Positions 37,639 through 46,832 of a stretch of 64,000 nt of DNA are shown in pieces. The position numbers were made by a program, and so were the translations under genes. The notes under the pieces were generated by a model that saw nothing but the letters and a program-made list of their open reading frames with translations, searched no databases and was not told the DNA's origin. The DNA lies in the NCBI RefSeq assembly GCF_000379765.1, contig NZ_KB903498.1:282148-346147 (forward strand). The letters run 5' to 3'. How positions within the stretch are numbered: the first letter of the stretch is position 1; each line of letters starts with the position of its first letter. The DNA is from Flexithrix dorotheae DSM 6795 (lineage in GTDB: Bacteria > Bacteroidota > Bacteroidia > Cytophagales > Flammeovirgaceae).

Positions 37639-37715
37639 GATTGTCGGAGATTAATCCTCCTCCTCCCCTTCCCTTTTTGAACAAGTTTTTGGTTATATAA
37701 TATTTTGAATCTTTC

Positions 37716-38165
37716 CTAAAGATCAAACATATTTTTCCTTTCCCTTTCTTTTTCCTCCAACATTTCTTTAATGTCATCCTGCATCTCCAAAAACATCAGC
37801 CGAACTATTGAGGTAGCAATTGAAGAAGACGTTTTACCCGTTTTAATGGAAATATCCCTGATTAGCTGTAAATATTTGGCCGGGATTTGAACGGTTGAGA
37901 ATTTCTCTTTGAGGGCACCAGATTCCTCCAATTCGTTGATGGTTTTTACCAGGGTGTCAAAACTGTAATTATCGCTTTTCTTTTTCCTGGATTTTTTTGC
38001 GGAGCCAGAAGCATTTTCTGATTTAGAAGCAGGTTTTTCCTCTACCAGCTCTTTTTTAGCCTCCTTTGGTTTTTCTTCGGCTTTGCTTTTTTCATCTTCT
38101 GCAAATGGATCATTAATTATGATATCCAGGTCTTCATTGAAAGTATTGGGATTTTTCTTTGCCAT
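37716..38165 (-). CDS. Small basic/acidic protein with ribbon-helix-helix-like C-terminus (probable ParB-type partner)
   Basis: 149 residues. The N-terminal 80 residues are a disordered, Lys/Glu-rich linker (EDEKSKAEEKPKEAKKELVEEKPA). The C-terminal 60 residues contain VQIPAKYLQLIRDISIKTGKTSSSIATSIVRLMFLE, which has the strand-helix-helix pattern of ribbon-helix-helix DNA-binding proteins. It starts 20 bp downstream of the ParA stop, so the two are almost surely co-transcribed. A ParA plus small RHH protein is the arrangement of type Ib plasmid partition, in which the RHH protein binds the centromere. Family assignment rests on pattern and position. Confidence 0.65.
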   Translation of the reverse strand: MAKKNPNTFNEDLDIIINDPFAEDEKSKAEEKPKEAKKELVEEKPASKSENASGSAKKSRKKKSDNYSFDTLVKTINELEESGALKEKFSTVQIPAKYLQLIRDISIKTGKTSSSIATSIVRLMFLEMQDDIKEMLEEKERERKNMFDL

Positions 38166-38185
38166 CGTTCAGTATTGTTTAAGTT

Positions 38186-38884
38186 TTAATTAATCAGGTA
38201 TTTTATAAGGTGATAAACATTTTGTTCAGGGTCATCAAAAGGGATGATGGTAGATCGGTTTTTTCTGTACATTTCCGGTCTTTCCCTTATAGAAAGTAAT
38301 TCGCTTTCTTTTCCTGGAATTTTCTCAATATTAGGATTGGCTTTCTGAAAATAATTTTCATGCGCAGTAGCTTTAATCCGTCTGTTAAAAGTGGTGTTGG
38401 CCTCTTTATTTAAAAACCAGCCACATTTTATGTTTAAAGTATCACACATTTTCATATAAGAAACTCCGGATTCTATATCCAGTTCATCTGCTACAATTGG
38501 AATGGCTACTTTATCAATTGTCTCCAGAATAGCCTTTTGTTCTTTTTCGATTCTACCGGGGAAATCCAGGAAAATATAATCGAAATGCTGCTGTAGTTTG
38601 TCATACTTTTCAAGATACTCCTGATACCCGAAGGTGTACAATGGGTAAAGGTTTTTCAACCGTTCCTCATAATCTTCGAAAATCTCGGAAAGAGCCTCTA
38701 CTACCTGTTTACTTTTAATTTCTTTTGCCCGTTTATTGGCAAGAGAGCGCTGGTCATCAAAATCAATTAAGGCGACTTTCTTTCCTTTTTTGTATAAAAT
38801 ATGGAAAAGTGTAGTCACACAATATTGTGTCCAGGTACTTTTACCTACTCCTCCTTTTCTGGTTGCAATTGCTAATACTTTCAT
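38186..38884 (-). CDS. parA: ParA family partition ATPase
   Basis: ATG 38884 (MKVLAIATRKGGVGKST) is the start, since the codon before it is TTG. The 232-residue protein has the deviant Walker A motif KGGVGKST (residues 10-17), LIDFDDQRS (Walker A' region) and YIFLDFPG (Walker B). The short length and absence of an N-terminal DNA-binding helix-turn-helix place it with the small type Ib plasmid ParA proteins. It should move plasmid copies apart together with the downstream RHH-like protein. It is preceded by an AT-rich gap that may hold the centromere. Confidence 0.9.
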   Translation of the reverse strand: MKVLAIATRKGGVGKSTWTQYCVTTLFHILYKKGKKVALIDFDDQRSLANKRAKEIKSKQVVEALSEIFEDYEERLKNLYPLYTFGYQEYLEKYDKLQQHFDYIFLDFPGRIEKEQKAILETIDKVAIPIVADELDIESGVSYMKMCDTLNIKCGWFLNKEANTTFNRRIKATAHENYFQKANPNIEKIPGKESELLSIRERPEMYRKNRSTIIPFDDPEQNVYHLIKYLIN

Positions 38885-38953
38885 CAATGATTTATAAACT
38901 GTTTATTGTGTATAATCTAGTTATTATTGATTTAAAATAAACTACAGATCTTT

Positions 38954-39120
38954 TATCAACACCAGATAACCCATAAGTCTATGGTTGATATTTTATTTAG
39001 TGTTAGTAATTAATATGCAATTTGTAAATAATATTTCAAAAATAAAAGACAAATAAAATAAAAATAACAGATAAATAATAAATTAAAGATATGTGATTTG
39101 TGTATTATCAACTGTAGATA
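38954..39120. promoter_or_regulatory. Candidate par operator/centromere repeats
   Basis: TATCAAC-NNN-AGATA occurs at 38954-38968 and again at 39106-39120, 152 bp apart, upstream of parA. An inverted TATCAAC (as GTTGATA) lies at 38984-38990. The remaining gap from 38885 to 39322 is AT-rich and gene-free. Two copies are few, so this is only a candidate binding site for the RHH-like protein. Confidence 0.4.
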
Positions 39121-39322
39121 TTTTGTTAAATATATTTTATATGGTGTGTATAGATTATCAGTTTACAGTGTGTTTGTGATTAGTTTGTAAAATATGATAC
39201 ATAATTTGATTATAAAATATAAAAATATGATAGATAAAATATAGGATGTTAATTATTGTGGTATATTATATGAAATATTTTTTATAAGATATAAAGCATA
39301 TTAAATAATAAATAATTTATTT

Positions 39323-39489
39323 AATATAGAATATAGAATATAGAATATAGAATATAGAATATAGAATATAGAATATAGAATATAGAATATAGAATATAGA
39401 ATATAGAATATAGAATATAGAATATAGAATATAGAATATAGAATATAGAATATAGAATATAGAATATAGAATATAGAATATAGAATATA
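39323..39489. repeat. 7-bp tandem repeat (AATATAG), about 23.9 copies
   Basis: The unit AATATAG repeats 23 times without error from 39323 to 39483, then ends in a partial copy. It is AT-rich and lies about 440 bp upstream of parA. The perfect copies imply recent expansion by slippage. It could be a locus for length variation or a bent or easily melted segment. Confidence 0.98.
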
Positions 39490-39603
39490 TCGCCTCTTAA
39501 ATGCCTCAAAAAACTAATTTTAGTGAAAAAGGATCACGAAAATAGTTTAAAACCAGGAAAAACAAGAATACAAAAAAAGGAAAATTGAGGAATTTAAGGA
39601 AAT

Positions 39604-39642
39604 AAAAAAAGCCAATTGCAATATATTGCAATTGGCTTTTTT
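39604..39642. terminator. Strong bidirectional intrinsic terminator
   Basis: A perfect palindrome: GCCAATTGCAATA (39611-39623) and TATTGCAATTGGC (39624-39636) flanked by an A run and a T run. It lies 22 bp past the stop of the leftward pentapeptide-type gene and marks the edge of the par region. Confidence 0.9.
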
Positions 39643-39663
39643 AAAATTTAGAAGATAAATGAA

Positions 39664-40476
39664 CTATTTAAAATTTTTGGGATTGGAAATAGGATCAATA
39701 TTGGCATGCTTAAAATCTGAAGTTCCATTAAATTCTACGTTTTCTAAGGTAGTGGGTGAACCAAAATAAGCATGCTTAAAATCACAATCATCAAGAAATT
39801 TAGTGCCTGAAAAATCAACACCTTTCTTGAAGGAGGCATGCTTAAAGTCGGCTTCTCCCTTAAAAATGACCTGACTAAAATCCTGATAATTTGGGAAAGT
39901 TACATGTTTAAAGTTAGCTTCATCAAGAAAACTAGCGTCTTTAAAACTTGCATCTGCTCGAAATTGCGTATGTTTAAAATCAGCTTCGTTTTTAAATTCA
40001 CAGGATTTAAAAGAAGCATTTTTCTTAAAACTTGAGTGTTTAAAGACAAGGTCTCTTTTAAAAGTATTATTTTCAAAGATACTTTCCTGGCTAAAGGTTG
40101 AATGTTTAAAGGTGGCCCTTTTTTCAAAAGTACAGTTGACAAAAACTACTTTATCTTTAAAATGTGTGGCATAAGAGATATGGGAATTTTCATCGTAATA
40201 ATGGGCAATAACTTCTCCTTTAAACACACAATCTTTAAAGACCAATTCTTGATTTACCCAGCTTGAATAACTCCTGTAATTGTTATCTGAATCTTCCATC
40301 TTCATATTGTCTAGTTTGGTAAGATCCAAATCTCCATCAATAACTACATTTTGGAAATGAAGACTTGCATTACTATTGACCTTATCAAGGATTACATTTG
40401 GAGTAATATTATTCTGAGCGCTTAAAGCACAGATAAAATACAGGTTAAAAAGTGCAACTAAAATCGGGTTTTTCAT
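39664..40476 (-). CDS. Exported pentapeptide-type repeat protein
   Basis: The 270-residue product has a signal peptide (ALFNLYFICALSAQ). From about residue 115 to 255 it has a strict 11-residue repeat in which Phe alternates every 6 and 5 residues, e.g. DFKHASFKKGV and DFKHTQFRADA. This is the Pentapeptide_4 style of right-handed beta-helix, with a Phe ladder inside. Each turn repeats FKH. Unlike the Qnr/MfpA gyrase-protecting proteins, it appears exported, so DNA mimicry is unlikely. Function unknown; a surface or periplasmic structural role is possible. Confidence 0.85.
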   Translation of the reverse strand: MKNPILVALFNLYFICALSAQNNITPNVILDKVNSNASLHFQNVVIDGDLDLTKLDNMKMEDSDNNYRSYSSWVNQELVFKDCVFKGEVIAHYYDENSHISYATHFKDKVVFVNCTFEKRATFKHSTFSQESIFENNTFKRDLVFKHSSFKKNASFKSCEFKNEADFKHTQFRADASFKDASFLDEANFKHVTFPNYQDFSQVIFKGEADFKHASFKKGVDFSGTKFLDDCDFKHAYFGSPTTLENVEFNGTSDFKHANIDPISNPKNFK

Positions 40477-40659
40477 GGGAAAAAATTTTGGTGTTGAAAT
40501 TGAAAAATATGAAAACTTCTTATCGCTTTTTTATAAAGGATAGAAATTTGGATGTTTGACTTATTGGCTGGAAGAAAATACTGTAAATAGTACCTTAATA
40601 AAGACTGAAGAAATTTTGGAAGGTTGCTTTTTTTAGAAAAAAATTAGCAGTTTTTTCTT

Positions 40660-41715
40660 TTAGAAATAATCTTCCTGATAAAACATGAAGTTTTCCTTAG
40701 TGGCAATATCAATTGGAAGAAATTTATTTTCGGGAATTTCCTTCTTAAAAACAAGGTAATCTGTAAGCAGATTAATGCCGATGTAGGCCTGTTTTTTAGG
40801 GTGCTGGTTGATTAGGAATTGAATTTTATCCTGCTTAAGCAAAGCAATATTTTCTTCCAGCAGGTCATAACCAATCACACATACTTTTTGTTGAAAATCA
40901 GGTAAATAGGGAATAATCTGGTAGGCTCTTGAAGTCGTAAAAAGAATTCCTTTTATATCATTTTTTAACTTTTTCAGAAGAGACATTTCAGGACTTGACT
41001 TAAAACTTTTGCTGAGTTCAACATTTAAGGTAATTATTTCCAGCTTTTTTGCACCAAGTTTATTGAAAAATGCGTGAAATCCCTTCGATTTTTCTTCAAT
41101 ATGGTGAGAGTTTTCATCATTTTCATTCACATTGATAATGATAATTTTCCCGGTATCTTCCTTTTCAAGATGCATTAACCTGGCGGCTAATTTGCCGGTC
41201 TGCACCAAATCCTGACCAATAAAGGTTTTGGCACGTACTTCTGAAATAGGGGTATTGAAGGTGACCACAGGAATATTAAGCTTTTTACAATCCTTCAAAA
41301 ATGTAATGGATTCTTTATAGAAAAAAGGAGAAAGCAGGATAGCATCCGGGTTTTCCTTTAAGGTTTCATTGGTAAAATCGGTAAAACTGGAAGATTGATC
41401 GGGATCGAATTGTTTGGTTATGACCACAATGCCGAAATGCTGGAAATTTTTGAAAGCATCATTGACTCCAAGTGTGGGTTCATGCCAATAAATATCTTTT
41501 TTATAATCGGGCAGGAGTGCCACAATTTTATAAGTCTTATTAGCCTTCAGTGTTCTGGCTATAATATTTGGCTGGTAGTTTATTTTTTTTAAAACAGCCT
41601 TAACTTTTTTGGCTGCATCTTCTGAAACTTTTCCTCTACCATGCAGCACCCTGTCCACTGTTCCGCGGGATACCTCCGCCATTTGAGCAATATCATTAAT
41701 GGTATATTTCTTCAT
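40660..41715 (-). CDS. LacI family transcriptional regulator
   Basis: 351 residues with a LacI-type helix-turn-helix at the N-terminus, TINDIAQMAEVSRGTVDRVLHGRGKVSEDAAKKV (hinge helix IIARTLKAN). A periplasmic-binding-like effector domain follows, with IVALLPDYK, DAILLSPFF, VVTFNTPI and FIGQDLVQTGKLAARLM. The arrangement resembles the GalR/RbsR type that senses a sugar. It is divergent from the kinase-DUF5107-Sus genes, and a 14-bp operator pair flanks these promoters. Confidence 0.93.
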   Translation of the reverse strand: MKKYTINDIAQMAEVSRGTVDRVLHGRGKVSEDAAKKVKAVLKKINYQPNIIARTLKANKTYKIVALLPDYKKDIYWHEPTLGVNDAFKNFQHFGIVVITKQFDPDQSSSFTDFTNETLKENPDAILLSPFFYKESITFLKDCKKLNIPVVTFNTPISEVRAKTFIGQDLVQTGKLAARLMHLEKEDTGKIIIINVNENDENSHHIEEKSKGFHAFFNKLGAKKLEIITLNVELSKSFKSSPEMSLLKKLKNDIKGILFTTSRAYQIIPYLPDFQQKVCVIGYDLLEENIALLKQDKIQFLINQHPKKQAYIGINLLTDYLVFKKEIPENKFLPIDIATKENFMFYQEDYF

Positions 41716-41836
41716 GAATTCATATTTACCATTTTGCTCAAAACCAATAAACCATGAATTGAGCCACCTGTTTTTTCAAAAATAGCACAAAAAATTGAAA
41801 AGTATAAATATTGAAAGTGTAGGTGCACATTCGATT

Positions 41837-41850
41837 TGTGTTCGAGCACA
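41837..41850. promoter_or_regulatory. Probable LacI operator 1
   Basis: TGTGTTCGAGCACA lies in the 326-bp divergent gap before the kinase gene. It differs at one of 14 positions from the site at 43290-43303. GTGCACA (41823-41829) and AGCACGAA (41873-41880) nearby are related half-sites. The rest of the gap holds no gene. Confidence 0.65.
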
Positions 41851-42041
41851 TCATTAAGTATTTTTGTTTTTTAGCACGAAAAAATTAAAGTTTGTAAAAT
41901 ACTTTTGTTTTCCTGAGAATAAGTATGGTGTAAGTTTTACTACTCCAAAACTCTTGAGAAAATAGAATAAATCATAGACAAATAGAAAATTCCTGAAACA
42001 TTAGTTCTTCTGATGAGAGGGAGATTCTTTTATAATCCTCA

Positions 42042-43142
42042 ATGCAAATGGTAAATAAAGAGAAGGTTAGGCAGATAATCAGACAGTTTAGAATTCAGGG
42101 AGATTGTAAAAGTTTTGAACCACATGGAGGTGGACATATCAACGAAACATTCAGGGTAATAAACAGCAATCCATCTTACCCTGACTATTTATTGCAAAAA
42201 ATTAACCATCAGGTTTTTAAGCATGTTAATCAATTGATGGAAAACATGCAAAGGGTATTGGACCATTTACTTTCGCGAAATAAGGAGAATAATGGGGTAA
42301 AAAGTCTTGTTTTAGTGCCTTCAAATTCAAAAAAGTTTTATTTCCAGGATAGCGAAGGAGGTTTTTGGCGAATGTTTGAGTTTGTGGAAGATTCGAAAGT
42401 ATTTGAAACCATTTCTTCGCCCACAATTGCCTATGAGGGAGGCAAAATGTTTGGCGAATTCTTGATACACCTTTCAGATCTCTCCCCTGATTTATTCTAT
42501 GAGGTAATTCCCGATTTCCATAATATCCATTTCAGGTTTAAAAATTTGTTTGATGCAGAACAAAAAGATACCGAAGGAAGGGTAGGGGAGGTTCAGCAAG
42601 AACTTAATTTTATTAAGGAGCGGATAGAAATCATGGGAACTTTTCAGGAATTGAATAAAAAGAATCTGTTACCCAAAAGGGTTACCCATAATGATACTAA
42701 GCTCAATAACGTCCTTTTTGATCAAAATAATCATGGATTGTGTGTAATTGATCTGGATACGGTGATGCCTGGTTTTGTGCATTATGACTTTGGTGATGCG
42801 ATCAGGACCTGCGCCAATACTGCTCCGGAAGATGAGCCAGACCTAAGCAAAATTAATGTGAGTTTGCCCATGTTTGAAGCCTTTGCCAGGGGATATCTGG
42901 AAAAAACAAAGCAGATTTTAACTCCTACTGAAATCCAATACCTGCCCCTTTCAGGTGCCTTTATGGCCTTTATTATGGGTGTTCGCTTCCTTACAGATTA
43001 TCTGATGGGAGATGTTTATTACAAAACAAACTTTCCAGGTCAAAACCTGCAAAGAGCCAAATCCCAATTGATGCTCACTAAAAAAATTGAGGAAAATTAT
43101 GATTCCATGCATCGCATAATTCAGGAGATCTTAGAGGATTAA
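42042..43142 (+). CDS. Aminoglycoside-phosphotransferase-fold sugar kinase (NahK-like)
   Basis: 366 residues of the APH/choline-kinase fold. The N-lobe has INETFRVINSNPSYPDYLLQKINHQVF, resembling N-acetylhexosamine 1-kinase (NahK). The catalytic loop THNDTKLNNVLFD has the Brenner-type HxDxxxxN arrangement, and IDLDTVMPGFVHYDFGDAIRT carries the metal-binding Asp. It would phosphorylate a sugar, probably at the anomeric carbon, after import. It lies between LacI and the DUF5107 and Sus genes. The exact sugar is unproven; an N-acetylhexosamine or related hexose is the leading guess. Confidence 0.8.
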   Translation: MQMVNKEKVRQIIRQFRIQGDCKSFEPHGGGHINETFRVINSNPSYPDYLLQKINHQVFKHVNQLMENMQRVLDHLLSRNKENNGVKSLVLVPSNSKKFYFQDSEGGFWRMFEFVEDSKVFETISSPTIAYEGGKMFGEFLIHLSDLSPDLFYEVIPDFHNIHFRFKNLFDAEQKDTEGRVGEVQQELNFIKERIEIMGTFQELNKKNLLPKRVTHNDTKLNNVLFDQNNHGLCVIDLDTVMPGFVHYDFGDAIRTCANTAPEDEPDLSKINVSLPMFEAFARGYLEKTKQILTPTEIQYLPLSGAFMAFIMGVRFLTDYLMGDVYYKTNFPGQNLQRAKSQLMLTKKIEENYDSMHRIIQEILED

Positions 43143-43270
43143 ATTTTGCCAAAATGGAGTGTAATTACCTAAATTGGACTTGTACTATTTGCGAATCTTT
43201 AAATAATACAATTTATTCTTCTCTAAGTCAATAAGCTTAAATCCTGATATAAAGCTATCTATTTCCATTC

Positions 43271-43303
43271 GTGCTCCAGCACATCAAAGTGTGTTCGTGC
43301 ACA
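43271..43303. promoter_or_regulatory. Probable LacI operator 2
   Basis: In the 393-bp gap before the DUF5107 gene, GTGCT-CC-AGCAC (43271-43282) is followed by TGTGTTCGTGCACA (43290-43303), 13/14 identical to operator 1. No gene is convincing in this gap. The pair supports one LacI regulon covering the kinase and the downstream genes. Confidence 0.65.
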
Positions 43304-43535
43304 TTTTTAAAGAAATTTCTTGCTTTTAACATTTGTATTTTTAAATATTGTGAAAGGTACTTATCAAAATGGCTGTTTAGATTGTTGAAATTACCCAATT
43401 TGATAGTTACTGAATTTCGCCCCCTTTCGCCAATATGAACATTATTAATAACCATTACTAACAATAACCCAGGTTTTGAACTTCAAACTCAGGATCAATC
43501 GGTTATCCATTTTTTACATAAAATAAACAGGCTGG

Positions 43536-46500
43536 ATGGTTAGAAGCAAGGTCATTTTCATGATTTGCCTTAGCATATTGGGGCTTATTGGCTGCACTTT
43601 TTTGGGGTTGGCCCAGACATCCTCTGTCTATATAGAAAAGGTTAACCTCAACACCTATCCTTTTTCAGATCCTGATCCCGTTCCAAATTTTTCAAAATAT
43701 TATCCTTATCATAATTTTTCAGGCTATGCTCATAAAGGAGTTGAAACGGAATGGGAAATGGTGGTTTTGGAAAATGATTATATAAAAGTTTATATAAATC
43801 CCAAGGTGGGAGGGAAAGTTTGGGGAGCAATTGAAAAATCAACCGGGAAGGATTTTATTTACTTCAATCATGCTGCGAAATTTAGAAATGTAGCCATGCG
43901 TGGACCCTGGACGTCAGGTGGAATTGAGATCAATTTTGGAACAATTGGTCATGCGCCCACCACAGCATCTCCAGTGGATTATACATATCAAAAAAATGAG
44001 GATGGTTCTGTAAGTTGTGTAGTTGGCAGCTATGATTTTACCTCGAGAACAAGATGGAATGTAGAAATTTCTCTGGAAGCAGATAAAGCTTTTTTCAAGA
44101 CAAAAACTACCTGGCACAACCTCTCGGAGCTTTCCACCTCCTATTATCATTGGATGACTGCTGCGGCAAAGGCAAGTGGAAACCTGCAGTTTATAAGTGC
44201 CGGGACAAATAGTATCGGTCATGTTGGAGAAGTGAAGTCCTGGCCAATTGAAAATGGAAGAGACCTTTCTTTTTATAATAAAAATAATTTTGGAAGTCAT
44301 AAGTCTTACCATATTGTGAATAGTACATCCGATTTATTTGGAGGATACTGGCATAATGAAGATTTTGGATTCGGACATCTTTCCGATTTTGATGAAATGC
44401 CCGGCAAAAAAATCTGGATATGGTCACTTTCCAGACAGGGTGGAATTTGGGAAGATTTGTTAACTGATACAGATGGGCAGTATGTGGAATGGCAGGCCGG
44501 AAAATTATTCAATCAGGCCTCTCCCGGAAGTACTTATTCTCCTTTTAAACATCAGCAGTTTTTTGCCCACGATGCAGATGTAATGGAGGAAGTATGGTTT
44601 CCACTTATAAACACAAAGGGAGGTGTTGCTGCTAGCCGATATGCTGTTTTGAATATTCTTCAGGGAGAAGAACAAACAGAAGTGTTCCTTTGTCCCCTAC
44701 AATCCTTTTCAGACCAATTGGTCATTTATGCCGATGGGGAAGAAGTTTTTAAAAAAGAAATTGATTTTGAAATACTGAAAACTTTTAGCCAAAAAATTAC
44801 CCTTCAGAAAGGTAGTGGGCTTAAAATAAAAATTGGACAGGAGAAACTGCTATTTGAACATAATCCTGAAAGTATTCTATTGGAGCGACCAGTGAAAATG
44901 GATAGTACTTTTAACTGGGAGAGTACCTACGGACAGTTCATTAAGGGACGTGAACTTGAAAACCAACGCATGTATCTGGAGGCGGAGGAGGCCTATTTGA
45001 AATGCCTGGCTACCGATCAGCATTACATCCCGGCTGTTACAAGGCTTGGCTATCTGCATTATAGAAAAGGAGAATATCCAAAAGCTTTGGAGCAGGCTAA
45101 AAAAGCGCTGGCTTTCAATACTTACGAACCAGAAGCCAACTTTCTTTATGGACTGACCAATAAAAAACTCGGTAAAATTGATGAAGCATATAGTGGATTT
45201 TCCATAGCTTCATCTGCGATTTCCCACCGGGCAGCCAGTTATCTGGAAATGGCTAAAATTAACTTACTTGAAAAAAAATATCAGCAGGCTTTAGCTTATG
45301 CTGAAAAAAGCCTCAGGTTTAACCCGAACAGTCTGGAAGCTTTAGAAATTAAAGCCATTTGTTTTAGAATATCAGGAGATAAAACTGCAGCAAAGGAAAC
45401 CCTGAGTAAAATAAGCAGGAATGATGCTACTTATCTCTTCCCTCAAGTAGAAAAATTCCTTCTGGAAAACTCTGAGCTGTCACAGACTACTCCTGAATTA
45501 ATAATTGAAAATGAATTTCCCAACCAGACTTTGATCGAAATGGGAGTCCATTATTATAACCTGGGGCAACTGTTTGAGGCAAAACTATTATTTAAACAAG
45601 CCCTTAATAATCCAATAGCCAATTACTGGCTGGCCTTTCTGTATGACATGGAAGGAAATTCCGAAAAAGCTAAGGGTTATATTGACCAGGCCATAACCTT
45701 ACCTACTGAATTTGTTTTTCCCTTTAGACAGGAATCCCTGGAAGTTTTCAAATTTGCTCAGAAAGTTAATAATCACTGGAAAACCAGGTATTACCAGGCA
45801 TTATTATTTGCTTCTCTGAACATAGAGAATGGTGCAAAAAATATATTCGATGAACTGGGGGAAGAACCAGATATTCCACATTTTTATCTGGCAAGAGCAA
45901 ATTTCAATAAAAAGGATCCTCCAAAATATCTGGACGATTTAACTTATGCTTATGAATTGGATAAGCACAATTGGAGGGCTTTACATGCCTTGTCTGAATA
46001 TTATCTTAACAAAAAGGAGGCTGAAAAAGCTATATTTTACGCAAAAAATGCTTATAATAGCTATCAGAATAATTCAATAATAGTATTGGATTATTTAAAG
46101 GCTTTAAATCTGAATAAAGAATATTCAACAGCTTTAAAAGTATTTGAAAGTGTTGTATTATTACCTTACGAGGGGTTTTCGGAAGCCAGGTCAGTATATT
46201 TTGAAGCTTGTGTTAATCAGGCTATTTTTTCAGTGAAATCTGCTGATTTTGAGGAGGCCATTGCATTGGCCCAAAAAGGAAGTGAATGGCCCGAAAATCT
46301 TGGCGTTGGAAAACCCTATCTAACAGACAATCGAATTACAGACTTTATTACGGCAATTTCCTATGAACGACTGGGAAAAGGGAAATTGGCCAAAAGTTAT
46401 TATCAGAAAGTATTTGACAGTCGGGCAACCGATAAATCTCCGTTAGTGCCCAATTTTTTATTGGTCGTATTGGCAGAATTGAAATTAAAGCATTCAGAAA

Positions 46501-46703
46501 TTCAAGTTAGGGAATCGATTTCTGAAGTTGAAAGTAAAAGTGATGATTCCTATAAACCTTATCTCAAAACTTTACTACAAACAGAAAAAATTTCAGAGGA
46601 GTTGATCCTGCAAACCATTATTTCCATTGGAGAAAAGTATCCCAATGAGGGTCAAAATATTTTACTACAAGAACTAGCCATACAATTAACCACAAATGAA
46701 TAG
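43536..46703 (+). CDS. Secreted DUF5107 protein with C-terminal TPR repeats
   Basis: 1055 residues with a signal peptide ending near GLAQT. The N-terminal 400 residues match DUF5107, a galactose-mutarotase-like beta-sandwich: YIKVYINPKVGGKVWGAIEKSTGKDFIYFNHAAKFRNVAMRGPWTSGGIEINFG and YHWMTAAAKASGNLQF. From about residue 465 there are TPR repeats such as QRMYLEAEEAYLKCLATDQHYIPAVTRLGYLHYRKGEYPKALEQAKKAL and further ones through residue 850. DUF5107 with TPR is common in Bacteroidota sugar loci; the enzymatic role is not established. The setting between a sugar kinase and SusC suggests it acts on the imported or bound glycan. Confidence 0.85.
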   Translation: MVRSKVIFMICLSILGLIGCTFLGLAQTSSVYIEKVNLNTYPFSDPDPVPNFSKYYPYHNFSGYAHKGVETEWEMVVLENDYIKVYINPKVGGKVWGAIEKSTGKDFIYFNHAAKFRNVAMRGPWTSGGIEINFGTIGHAPTTASPVDYTYQKNEDGSVSCVVGSYDFTSRTRWNVEISLEADKAFFKTKTTWHNLSELSTSYYHWMTAAAKASGNLQFISAGTNSIGHVGEVKSWPIENGRDLSFYNKNNFGSHKSYHIVNSTSDLFGGYWHNEDFGFGHLSDFDEMPGKKIWIWSLSRQGGIWEDLLTDTDGQYVEWQAGKLFNQASPGSTYSPFKHQQFFAHDADVMEEVWFPLINTKGGVAASRYAVLNILQGEEQTEVFLCPLQSFSDQLVIYADGEEVFKKEIDFEILKTFSQKITLQKGSGLKIKIGQEKLLFEHNPESILLERPVKMDSTFNWESTYGQFIKGRELENQRMYLEAEEAYLKCLATDQHYIPAVTRLGYLHYRKGEYPKALEQAKKALAFNTYEPEANFLYGLTNKKLGKIDEAYSGFSIASSAISHRAASYLEMAKINLLEKKYQQALAYAEKSLRFNPNSLEALEIKAICFRISGDKTAAKETLSKISRNDATYLFPQVEKFLLENSELSQTTPELIIENEFPNQTLIEMGVHYYNLGQLFEAKLLFKQALNNPIANYWLAFLYDMEGNSEKAKGYIDQAITLPTEFVFPFRQESLEVFKFAQKVNNHWKTRYYQALLFASLNIENGAKNIFDELGEEPDIPHFYLARANFNKKDPPKYLDDLTYAYELDKHNWRALHALSEYYLNKKEAEKAIFYAKNAYNSYQNNSIIVLDYLKALNLNKEYSTALKVFESVVLLPYEGFSEARSVYFEACVNQAIFSVKSADFEEAIALAQKGSEWPENLGVGKPYLTDNRITDFITAISYERLGKGKLAKSYYQKVFDSRATDKSPLVPNFLLVVLAELKLKHSEIQVRESISEVESKSDDSYKPYLKTLLQTEKISEELILQTIISIGEKYPNEGQNILLQELAIQLTTNE

Positions 46704-46832
46704 ATTTTTTTACAAAACCCAATTTAACATGAAGCATGAAATAAACCCGAATACCCCAACCCAATCTTTGCTTAATATTCAATTTCACAGGAATTAAGCT
46801 TTACTAATTGCTATTTAACATCGTATACTATT

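Noticed and set aside
39321..39509. 62-residue frame on the minus strand made of ILYSIFY repeats
   Set aside because: It is only the 7-bp tandem repeat read in frame (21 bp equals three units); it has no coding character.
43255..43464. 69-residue minus-strand frame
   Set aside because: It overlaps the LacI operator region and has no protein-like composition.
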